Positions 20,252-30,370 of a DNA stretch of 64,000 nt are shown here, piece after piece. Position 1 is the stretch's first letter. Each line of letters opens with the position of its first letter. The position numbers and the translations under genes are program-made. The notes beneath the pieces are model-generated. The model searched no databases, was not told the DNA's origin, and worked only from the letters and a program-made list of their open reading frames with translations. This DNA comes from Butyriboletus loyo (Eukaryota > Basidiomycota > Agaricomycetes > Boletales > Boletaceae), in NCBI GenBank assembly GCA_038093515.1, contig JBBPSI010000124.1, forward strand, positions 1-64,000, in the 5' to 3' direction.

Positions 20252-22689
20252 ATGCAAATTTTCCGGCTCCTCCACCGTCGGACAAGGTCAGAGGGTGATG
20301 TCTCCACCTTGCTGTCCCAGCCAGGTTCGGCGGGAATCACCGCCCCCGTCTTCGTCCAGGGGTCTCTCCCCTCGTCCGGCCCCATCCACGAGGTCTACGC
20401 CTCGCCCACTGACTCGGTTCAAAGCCCAATGAATCCGGACCACATAGACAAGCTCAACGCCAGGATAATCGAATTGGAAGCACAGTTCGTTCATCTACAG
20501 GACGAACGCTCTACCCTCGAACAAGACCTCGTCGACTACCGCACGGACCTTCTCAACACCCGCACAGAGCTCTACTCGGAGATGCTCCACAGTGCGCGCC
20601 ACCACCAACGGGTCATGGACGACTTTAGGACGATCCAGAAGCTTGAGGCGAGGCATCAGCGTTTTTGCACCTTGTTGGTCGACATTGGCATACCTCGTTC
20701 GACCGTCGACGTGATTTGTGAGGCAATTCAGTCACAAAACGGATTCCCGGATGATATCCTCGTGGATGCTATCAAGAATGCCTCAAATGACGATACCACC
20801 CTCTTGGCTAGGCTCAAGCCCATCGTCACGGACGAACGTACTCCCGAGCACTACCAGTCCGCGCTCAACTTGACATTGAGCATTCGCAAGGAACTCAAGT
20901 CTCAGAAGAAAAAGTCCAAGTTTTGGAAGAAACTTGCTCAGGAAGACGATCGACACGCAAGTACCATCACACCCTCCCCCTCCGATATTTCATCCATTCG
21001 TCAAGACCTTTCTCCAGAGAGGCAGGGTGCGTTGGACGCCCTCGTCGCCCGCCGCCGTGCTGCCAGGTATTCAGATAACACCGGAGATGATGTTTTCGGA
21101 GGTCAGCGCAGAGAATCAACGCTGGATACGCTAGCTAGTTCTCTCGCATCTCGTCCGCGTCGCTCTATCCAGGACGAATTAAAACTCTCCTCGTCGTTCT
21201 CCTCGTCTTCCACTTCTGATTCGACGACATATCTCCCCTACCTTCCAGGCCTCTCTCGCATTCCCTGGAATTCTACCACTGAGACGCCAATCATCCAATC
21301 ACATTTCCCATCCACTGTATCCACCTCTCTCCGCCGTTCCTCCAGAAGTTCCTCCCAGTCCATCGTTCTCGGCAGCATAAACTTAAATGTTTCGCGACCT
21401 TCTTCCATCGACCCCATAGTTGCAGAAGAAACAGAACAGCACATGAACCCCGAAACCGGTCCTGTATCTACGGTAACCCTCAGCCAAGGTCTCCTTCAGG
21501 TTTGCATTCCGTTCCTATTCCCTATGCCTCATCTTTCACTAGCACACTTTTATTTTATCTTCCTTTCTAGAACGTCAGACGTGCATCTCAAGGACACGGA
21601 AACCGTCGCATGCCCTCGACAGCCTCGAGGCGTTCAGTATCAACACGCACGACCCGCTCTCCCTTCCGTCTCTCCACATTCTCGCCCATCCGGGCGTGTC
21701 GTCCCACCGGACCATCGTTGGTGTCCGACGCAGACATCTCAGGAAACGCAACCATCGACGCACCGGCTTTCCACACGCCCGGCATCATGACGCGTCTCTC
21801 CGACCTCACGGCGAGCACTGACGCCGATACGCCGGCGTCGAGCGAGGTAACGAGCAGCGAAGACACTCCGTTCAACGATGCGTGTGGGCTGCCCAAGTAC
21901 GGCATCGATACGCCCTTCTCACCGACGGACGGATTCATTGCCTGTGAGCCTCTGTGTGGGAACACGTGCGGGCACGACACGCAATTTCTGGAGCACGTGA
22001 ATTGTTCCATCTCAATGACGATGTCGGCGTCTACATCCGTGTCTGCGTCAGAATCGAGCGCCCATGCACAAGATGGACATGAACACGAAGATAATCATAC
22101 GGACGCGAGCACGGGTACCATCCCCCTGGGTGAATCCAACGATTCCCTCTTTACCACGTCGGCCTCGGCCTCTGCATCCTCCTCGCTCACTGCAAACGAT
22201 ACACCTGCGCCTACGACGCCTCCTACACCCAGCCACAGCCCCGTTCCTTGCCCAGGCCTCTGTGCAACCCCACCTAGTGGCACCAGCACTGGCATTGGTA
22301 CCGGTACCGGCACGCCGTCCGTCCGACGCAGCATGCTTCCGGTACTCGCGAAACATCTCAGGCGGCTCTCGTTCTCGGGGGCGTCCCCAGAACGAGAACG
22401 GCTCGTGGACAAGCTACGTGGGTTGCGTTCATTATCCAGGTCCAGGTCCAGGTCCCGGCCCAGGTTGGGGTCTGGATCGGGATCGGGGTCGGGGTCGCCA
22501 CTCGCTAGCTCTGTGTGGCGGGGATCTCCTGCACGGTCCGAGTCGAGCAGGAGCGAGAGTCTCCGTCTCAATCTCAGTCCGAGTCCGAGTTCGAGCCCGA
22601 GCCCGAGTCCAGTCAAAGGGTCTGAGATCCCGGTGTTGCAGAGGAGGATGACGATTCGTGCGCGGAGGACATCGGTAAGGAAGGTCTAG
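20252..22689 (+). CDS. Uncharacterised coiled-coil protein with long Ser-rich disordered tail
   Basis: Two exons (20252-21499, 21571-22689; intron GTTTGC to TTCTAG) give 788 residues. Residues about 65-140 are heptad-like and charged (IIELEAQFVHLQDERSTLEQ), a coiled coil. A moderately conserved-looking helical part follows to about residue 240, with a Lys-rich patch (KSQKKKSKFWKK). Everything after is low-complexity Ser/Thr/Pro, ending in Arg-Ser and Gly-Ser dipeptide runs encoded by a GTCCAG/GGATCG-type minisatellite (about 22430-22500), then a basic end. I recognise no catalytic domain. It is divergently arranged from the reductase gene with 309 bp between start codons. It could be a cytoskeletal or scaffold protein, but nothing in the sequence proves that. 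Confidence 0.75.
22430..22500 (+). repeat. Coding minisatellite (RS and GS dipeptides)
   Basis: Imperfect 6-bp units, first of the CCAGGT type and then of the GGATCG/GGGTCG type, encode alternating Arg-Ser and Gly-Ser near the C-terminus of the coiled-coil protein. Likely polymorphic in length between strains. Confidence 0.7.
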
Positions 22690-23178
22690 TGTGTGCATCG
22701 GTGACGTCCCTCTCTCCTCCTCCCCCCCCCCTCCTCTTTTTTTCCTTGTAGTGGATCTCGAAGAGACGAGCGGTTCTGTGCACGGTGATCGATGTATTTT
22801 TTGTTTTTTGTTGTATATATTTTCTATCTTACTTCGTGCGGCCCGGAATTTCCATCGATGTCCCGTATCCCTAGCACTGAGTGAATGCTCGAGGTACGCC
22901 CGTGAAGTTGCGACGACCCCTTTCTCACTCTCGCTCCATGAGATCAAAATTCACCTCGCACGATAGTACATCAAATTTGCTAATCGCTTGTGATTCGAAT
23001 CACGAAACGAGCAGTTTGGGTACGGCGTGACAGATGCTTTCTGTCCTACATACACAAGTTATTTCACGAGTTGATTTTCTCGATGCTCCGGTATCCCAAC
23101 ATTTCCGATGCACAATTTGATCACACGGCACGATATCTAAAAGTTGGAGCCAAAGTTCCACCTCTTTCCCCTACCTTT
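22690..23178. other. Convergent intergenic gap
   Basis: About 490 bp between two converging genes, with pyrimidine tracts (about 22715-22750) and T-rich stretches that fit 3' untranslated regions. No gene recognised. Confidence 0.5.
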
Positions 23179-24736
23179 TCATTCCGCCTCCCCCGCTTCC
23201 CTTACGAGGTCAAAGCTCGCCTCGCCCTCCCGTTTCACAGCGACGTATTTTTCCGTCACGATCGCCGTAATCAACTCCGCGGGGGTGACGTCAAAGCTCG
23301 CGTTATATACACCGCCTTCGGTCTCCCCAACCGCGCTAGGCGTGATGAGCACTTGTGCTTGGACTTTGTTACCGGAGGTGTCATATGTGGGCGGGTGGAG
23401 GGCGCCTCGGACGAGGCAGGCTTCTAGCGGGGATCGATGTTCGATCGGGATTCTGTGTACGGGGAGTGAAGATGGCTGATCAGTAGCGGGACGGGTTATG
23501 GTGCTCACTCTGATCCGTTGGTAATGGCGAGATCGACGGTGCTCGTGGGTGCGACGACGATGAACGCAATATTGTGTCTCGCTGCCAATACGGCGGCGTT
23601 GTACGTCCCGATCTATCATCGATGGCGATTGGGATGGATGAGATGTGGTAATGGACAGGATTGGGACGTTTACCTTGTTCGCGGTGTCACCGTTCCTCGC
23701 GATGCGATCGGCGCCGACAACTGTAACGAGTGTATGAAAACTCGTGTTCCTGCACGGGCGCGGCGAGATCTAGATGAATGGGAACGTACCGACAGCATGG
23801 ATGGGTTTGTGTTGGAAAAGCGAGCCGACCATGGTGTCACAGATCATGGTGGAAGGGATGGCGAGCGTGTGGAGCTCCAGGGCAGTCAGTCTACATACGC
23901 AAGTGAGTTCATTGGGGAGGGATTTGATGGGAGGATAGTCACCGAGATCCTTGGTGATACGGGGCTGTTTGAGTGTAATACGCCCTCTCGAGGAGTCCCT
24001 GTTCGTGTAAGTATGTAATGAATCCCAGCGCAGTCCCGTAACCCTGCGGATCAAGCAGAATCAGCATACGATCTCACGGACTAAAGGTCGAAAATTGGCC
24101 ACGCACAGACGTGGCAAGTGAGCCAGTGTTACAGACAGTGAGGACATTGAAGTACTTTCCCGACCCTCCGATCCGCTTATGCAGCCAGTCGCCACCCAGC
24201 TTGGACATGGTAATGTTTTGGGCCTTGTCCTCGCCCCCGATCAGCTTGGCCTCTGCGATGAGGGCTTTCGCGATCGCGATGGCGGCATCTGCGTCTGTGG
24301 TCCGTGGCTCGGGCTGTTGCTGGTGTGCTGTGACGGCCTGGGAGAGGAGCTTGGAGAGACGGCGTGTGGCTGCGCCGAGGTTGACGGCGGTGGGTCTGGC
24401 GGTGATGAGGTAGTCGAGCTGCGGGGTGATATAGGCCTCGAGCAGGGACGGGGAGGCGAGAAAGTCGGGACGTTGTGTCGCCTGTATGGCCCTTGAGAGG
24501 GACATCGCGATGGATAGCGATGCGAGGGCTGCGATGGCAGGTGCGCCACGGATCTGTAGGATGATGAGTGAGTAGTAGGCGATGAGCGAGAGACGGACCT
24601 TCATCGACTTGATGGCGTCGTGGGCCTGCTCAATTGTTGTGATTTGTACATATTCGATTGTGTGTGGGAGCAGGAGCTGGTTGAGAATGTCGATCTTGTC
24701 CTGGTCGAGTGTTCGGATGGATTTGAGCGCGTCCAT
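23179..24736 (-). CDS. MRI1: Methylthioribose-1-phosphate isomerase (MRI1/MtnA)
   Basis: This cytosolic enzyme of methionine salvage converts 5-methylthioribose-1-phosphate to methylthioribulose-1-phosphate. The eIF2B-like fold is recognisable: LNQLLLPHTIEYV near the start; IRGAPAIAALASLSIA with the substrate loop; VCNTGSLAT; AYYTQTAPYHQGSRLTALEL; a segment with the catalytic-type Asp in CDTMVGSL; and GADRIARNGDTANKIGT. It ends in GEASFDLVREAGEAE. Several of these motifs are only complete after removing short introns (before IRGAP, after SLATS, inside GSRLT, before VGADRI, after TANK, after NGSE). I chose ATG 24736 (MDALKSIRTL), which matches the family start. An in-frame ATG at 24865 would overlap the start of the divergent gene. 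Confidence 0.95.
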
Positions 24737-24863
24737 GGTGTGCACGTGGTCATCAGTTGGACTGCTACAGTACTCGCCCGAAAAGGAAACTGTGTTGGTG
24801 AAATCACATGCAAGGGTCGCTCCCTTAAAATGACGCTCCACACTCTTCCCCACATCGTGGATC
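24737..24863. promoter_or_regulatory. Shared divergent promoter region MRI1 / hydrolase
   Basis: Only 127 bp separate the two start codons, so the 5' regions and probably the promoter are shared. No TATA box stands out. The palindrome ATCATGAT (24861-24868) places ATG codons on both strands at the hydrolase start. Confidence 0.5.
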
Positions 24864-27800
24864 ATGATTGACCATATTCTTGGTCGTCCCAGTCCCTCCT
24901 GGAAACGCGCTCAAGTATGTCTCTTCCCCCAGTCCCACATCCGCTCATCCCACACCCAGGTCTTCCTCGTCCTCTTCTTCTGGATCTGGAGGCTCGCCTA
25001 CCGAAACTCCAGCGGCCCACGTGTCTTGTGGCTGAGACGGTTGGACAGGAAGCTCCGTACGTCCATTCATCCGGAGTCCTTTCACTCCTAACTCGCCCGA
25101 CAGAACGCTTCTCCCCATGGCAAATCATCGTCAGTACCCTCACCACCGTGTATGCGCTCAAGAATCTCGACAAGATCGTAGGCCTCGGTTGTAAGTGCCA
25201 CCCTCATCTCTCGTAATCGGGAATGAACGTCCTCTTCGCTTCTTCCCAGCTCCTGAGCCGTTGGCTCAACTCGTTAGTTTAGCCACCCTACCCGCTGTGT
25301 CGTGTTTTCTCATTCTCGCTTAGTATTCGCCTTCATATTACCGTGCCACTTGGATTGCAACCGGCCTCGATGCTGGTTTTGCGACTGCCATGTCTATTCG
25401 CCCGAAATGGCTCAAGGATATCTGCTCTATATTGTTCTCGATTTACTACATCATTTATGCCAACGAGGCTGACGAAAAGGTCCGCCCTGTCCTTTATCCT
25501 CATTCTTACTCGGTTCAAATCTGTATATGCCTAGCTCCGGCGATTCAGGGCTGTACCCACCATTGAAATGTTGCGAGTTACATGGGAGAAGACGTCTAAT
25601 CCATATGTAATCCTTATCGTCCGTCCGAGGAGCCCCTGACTTGATACTGAATCATTTCTGCCAGCTTCGATTGATAGCCCAGAATCCAACCATTTCACTT
25701 CACCAAAAGTTCCTTCTGCCGCGTCCTACTACTTCAACATATGATCGTCCAATCACAGTCCACATTTACTTTGCGCAGCCTGCGCCTCAGCTTCATAACA
25801 CCACGGATCTCATCCTCGATTTCCCTGGTGGCGGGTTCGTAGCCATGTCGCCGGAACATCACGATGAACGATTGCGCACCTGGGCCCTTAGAACAGGTAA
25901 ACCTGTGCTCGCCATTGACTATGGAAAGGCTCCCGAATGTAATGGTCCACTTTCCGTTCATCTCACTACACGCTTATCCATGCGTTCTCTTCTTCAGACC
26001 CTTATCCGTTCGCAATGGACGAGTGTTTTGATATCTACCGACTTCTCGCGGAAACGTCTGGTAGATGTATAGGCATGTCTGGTAAGAAGCTGAATATGAT
26101 CCTATCCGGGGACTCGGCGTAAGTCTTTCGGCCTTGCACTGCTGTTTCCACCCCATTCATACGTGTGCACTATGTTCAACAGTGGCGCTACGCTTGTCGT
26201 GTGTGTCATGGTCAAGATTTTGCAGTACAATGCCGCCCTCCCCGCCGGAGAGGCCAGACTTCCTGCGCCATTATCCCTCGTGCTCAATTATCCCTTGCTG
26301 GACTTTAACTTTACCTCTTGGATGTCGCCAGACAATCTTCGCGTCTTGCGAACCGAGCAATCCACGGGGGATCTTCCTGGCATGCGCGAATTGGCGTTAC
26401 AGAAGAATCACCTACAGCATATCAGCCCACTGAGCATGGTGGGAGACCATCGCATGCGAAAAAACAAGAGCTGGAAAGATGCACTGCAAGATTTGGTCGG
26501 AAGGTCAGAGGACGTGCCCTCGAAACAACACCACATCGATATGAAGCGCAAATCGTCGGTGAAATCGTTCGAGGTGCCGTGCGATGACCACGAGTCTTGG
26601 GCGGATTCTGAGAGCGAGGAAGGGGAGATGAAACTTGTGAGAGAGGAGGATCGCCCCATTAAAGAGCGTGTGCGTTATGTGTACAAGGATGCCTCCTCGG
26701 ACACGGATGGACTCCATCGAGTGCTTGAGAAGCAGGAGCAATTGTCAGCAGCTGTCATACAAGCGAACCTCAAGGCTACCACGCTTGTCAGTGGAAGCTA
26801 TTACGGAAAGGAAATCGGCAAAAACCGCGAACCCATTGGGACAAGACTGACCATGACGAGCCGCACTGGATATTTCCAGGACCGTATTATTTCTCCTAGT
26901 ATGGTAAGTGTGTGAAGGTATCGCATCCGGATCGGTTAATTGTTGTGCGTAATGATTGCTCACTCGACTGGACAGATGCGTGCCATGGCCATTTTGTACA
27001 TTGGACCGCATCGGAACCCTGACTTTGCAACCGATTACTTCATCTCTCCCATCCTGACGCCGTCGTCCCTCCTCGCGCAGTTCCCACCCCTGCTGATGCA
27101 ATGCGGTGAGAGGGACCCGTTCGGGGATGACACTGTGATCTTTGCAGGGCGAGTACGAGAAGCCAAGAGGGATCGCAAAGCTGAGCTTGACCTCGTACTG
27201 ACAGGCAAGACTGCCAAGTTCGGCGAGGGCCTGCGTATGACGGAGGCCCATTTGGACGATATTCCAGAGGACGATATTGCAAGAATGACTGCGGAGCGAG
27301 ATCAACTCGCCCGCGAAACGGAAGATGATTGGGTACAGATGGTACTATTTTCTGATTGGAGTCATGGGTACCTACAGATGATGACGCTTATGAGCGAAGC
27401 CAAGGCTGTGGTGGAGGATCTCGCGGATTGGATAGAGGACGCGTTTGTGAGATACTCGGGCAAGGAAGAGAGGAAGAGTAAAGTGCTCGAAGCGATGGAC
27501 GCGGGAAGGACGAAGAAGAAACGGGAGATGCGGCGGAATTCACGTCAGGCTTCTCACTCGCCAACGAAACGACCGATCTGCCATGCACCGTCGATGGAGA
27601 ATAGCGACGGTGATGGGAAAGTGGACGCGAGTCCGTTCGCATCTGGGACGGAGACGGACGACTCTGGGATCACGTTTGTTGCACGAAAGCGTGGTGGGAG
27701 TGGAACACGGGGCAGCTCTGATGAGCGGTCTGATGTGATAGAGATGAAACTCGGACATTCGTCGCCGTCGGTGGTGAGCGAGGGTGCGAGTGCGAGTGGT

Positions 27801-27902
27801 ACGCCGCGTGGGGGGAATGGAAAGACGGGGCAACGTATCACGGAGACGGAGCTGATGCGACGGCGGAGGTTGCTTGATGCACACATATTCGAGGGGCAGT
27901 AG
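24864..27902 (+). CDS. Hormone-sensitive-lipase-like alpha/beta hydrolase, membrane-associated
   Basis: Ten exons (24864-24914, 24960-25056, 25104-25190, 25250-25272, 25324-25479, 25535-25606, 25665-25938, 25998-26118, 26183-26903, 26976-27902) give 842 residues. The N-terminal part has hydrophobic helices (VFLVLFFWIWRLAY; ICSILFSIYYIIYA). The hydrolase core has the oxyanion loop as FPGGGF where the HSL family usually has HGGGF, the nucleophile in GDSAG (split by an intron), the acid in CGERDPFGDD and the His in DWSHGY. A long acidic, Ser-rich insert (about residues 385-530) separates the nucleophile from the acid, and a disordered basic/Ser tail follows. It probably hydrolyses a lipid or ester at the ER or lipid droplets. 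The substrate is unknown. Confidence 0.9.
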
Positions 27903-28331
27903 GAGTAGTACATAGTTGAACATTATCTTTGTTCGGTGGGCATGGGAATGATGACGTGACGGCACAGCATTCGGCGTTTGACCGGATATGGCAGGTGGGA
28001 CGGTGCTGCGGTGCTGGGGCACTGCACGCTAAATGGGGACACAGCCACGTCGGCGGGTCGAGCACGCTGACTGTCCGGACGCACGACCGTGATCGCCTCC
28101 TCGCTCTCCTCCGCCCCGGCTTCTCCTTCTCTTCCGTGCCCACCTTCTCTGCCCAGGGCTGTGTCACTCTCGCCCTCTCAAAAACGCCCCACCGGTGCGC
28201 TTGTTTTCTCAAAAAAGACCCGGACGTTCTCTACAGAACGCTCACCAACTTTCTTAGCCCTGTCCCATTTCACATCAGAAAGAAGCTTTCTTTTCCCTCG
28301 CCTAAACAATAAAAAGGGCGCACCCAAAGCC
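27903..28331. other. Intergenic region, promoter of the zinc-finger gene
   Basis: About 430 bp with C/T-rich patches (28095-28170), common in fungal promoters. An open frame from 28089 runs into the zinc-finger gene but adds no conserved residues, so I treat it as 5' untranslated sequence. Confidence 0.5.
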
Positions 28332-29746
28332 ATGGACCTTGATCCCGCAACTCAAACACGGGTTCAGTGGCGAAATACAATCACACAGACACAGCAACGC
28401 AAGCCTGCCATCGACCCTGCTGTCAGCCACGAGTTCCAGTCCTATAACCATCACAACACCGACCCCGAGAATCTATCCTACCCTCCCCAGCTCCCCAACA
28501 TGCCGCAGCAGTCGCCTCCCCAGCCTCTCGCCCAGCCGCCCTCCTTCCCCCCTGGCGCTGGTCCCAACGATCCCACCGAACAGCATGCCCATTATCCCCC
28601 CGGTCATGCCTACAGGCGCAGTCACAGCAACTCCCCTTTCCGCCATACATCCCACCCATCGCCCTACCCGATCCCCTCCACCCCGGGCCAACCGCCACTC
28701 CCGCCGATGACGCAGTCGGCCCTGCCACCGCCCGATGCTGTGAAGCAAGAAACGGCATATTACACACCAACCGCTGCCGAGCTGTACAACCAAGCGCTCG
28801 CATCGTCGTCTGCCCCGCCTGGCGATGGATCAGGCCACTACCCGTCTTCGACTGGGGTACCGAGGTTACCCCCGATTTTACAGGTCGAAAAGAAGCAAGT
28901 GACGACCTCTGCGACACAGGCGGCGAGTGCGAGTCGAAGGAGGAACGAGGCCCATTTCATCTGTCCCGTCCCGGGATGTGGGAGTACGTTCACGCGTCGG
29001 TTCAATTTACGAGGTGCGTGGAACTTGCGGTGTGTGCACGATCGTTCTTGTTCATTCGTGCTTTGCTACCAGGTCATTTGCGATCGCATACTGAGGAGCG
29101 CCCGTATGTGTGCGAGTATCCGGATTGTAAGAAGGGGTTTGCGAGGCAGCATGATTGCAAGTGAGTGGCCCTCGATCGTGGTATCGAGCATTGTGGGACC
29201 CTCTTGTTTCGATTTTTGGTCTGTTATCAAGAACGCGTCCGATTCACACTTGTCTTACAGACGCCATCAAGCATTGCATGCTACGCGGTCCCAATCAAAC
29301 ATTTGCCAAGGTTGTCGAAAGACGTTCAGTCGTTTGGATGCACTCAACGTAAGTGATCATCATGAAGCGCGCATCTGGTGTGGCACTTCCCCTTGTTTGG
29401 ATCTCATTCATCTCTTATATGACAGCGACATCGTGAGTGGCTATCTCGACACGCGTCGTTCGTTGGTTTATGAATACCATAACTGATCTAAATGCGTATT
29501 GCAGTGCGTTCGGAAGGTGGAGCCGAGTGTAGGCAGGCAGTCGAGGCTATACAGCAAGCTCAGGCCCAGGCCCAAGCTCAGGTGCAAGCCCCAGCCCAGG
29601 TTCAGCCGCAGGCCCAGGGGCCTCAGGGGCCAGCGCAATCACATGTGCCCTTACAGGGGCACTTGGCGGTGAATTCACCAACATCACCCTCGAATCGACC
29701 TGGTCCCAGTAGCGCCAAAGTGTTACAGACGCCACCGGTGATTTGA
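28332..29746 (+). CDS. CRZ1: C2H2 zinc-finger transcription factor, CRZ1-like
   Basis: Crz1 is the nuclear factor activated by calcineurin in calcium and stress signalling. Five exons (28332-29013, 29073-29160, 29261-29348, 29426-29432, 29505-29746) give 368 residues. The N-terminal half is Pro/Gln/His-rich. Three fingers follow: CPVPGCGSTFTRRFNLRGH, CEYPDCKKGFARQHDCKRH and CQGCRKTFSRLDALNRH, then LRSEGGAEC, the order and linker seen in Crz1 proteins. The third finger's last residues are supplied by a 7-nt exon. The tail is a Gln-Ala-Pro repeat. No clear PxIxIT calcineurin docking site was found by eye, so calcineurin control is inferred from finger similarity only. Confidence 0.85.
29426..29432 (+). 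other. 7-nt micro-exon in the zinc-finger gene
   Basis: CGACATC lies between an AG (GACAG) and a GT (GTGAGT). It joins LDALN to LRSEGG, giving the Arg-His that complete the third finger. Without it the frame and the zinc-binding His are lost. Confidence 0.8.
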
Positions 29747-30370
29747 TTGGTTCACTGCTACGGATGCTCTGCGCTCTTTGGGAAATGACATAGATGGGGC
29801 TAACACATGACCTGCCTGACGGACGAACGGGACGGTATAGACTTGTATGTTTCTCCATGCATGTTGTTTTTGTTTTTTTGACTGTTTGGTTTCCTCGTCT
29901 CTCTCCTCGTCTCTTCTTTTTGCTGACTGTTTGTCTGTGTGGATGTAACACATTGTGCCTTTTTTTTTGTAACAATCTTTCTTTTTCTTTCATTCCCCCT
30001 CTTCCAACGAATGTTGTATCCATTCGACTGACGTTCACATTGTTTTTGGGACGGGGCAGGAATTCTTATGGGTCTAGTTTAGATTAATACTGCCTCATAA
30101 TTGTAGCAGATTCAGACACCATGGGACCGTGCGAACGTTGAATAAAAAAACATGTGAGAAAACGAGGTTAGCCGGTTGCCGGGCGCCGGTTAGGTTAGGG
30201 GTCGCGTATGTACAAAGTTCGAATACGATTCACGGTCGCTCGTCTCTTCCTCTCGACACGGCTTGTGTGTGCGCTGATTGTCGATATCGTCGCAATCGTC
30301 GTGTCGTTTGACATCGTTCTCAATCCGAATCACTCTCAATCACTTACCATCACCATCGCTCGCAGGCACG
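29747..30370. other. Intergenic region between the zinc-finger gene and PEX5
   Basis: A T-rich 3' flank (29860-29990) is followed by the PEX5 upstream region. No gene, RNA or repeat recognised. Confidence 0.5.

Noticed and set aside
22095..22616. Minus-strand Leu-Gly-Leu/Asp-Pro repeat protein
   Set aside because: It is the antisense reading of the coding minisatellite in the coiled-coil protein; low complexity only.
28089..28331. N-terminal extension of the zinc-finger protein
   Set aside because: Open frame but low-complexity; the family-like start and context favour ATG 28332.
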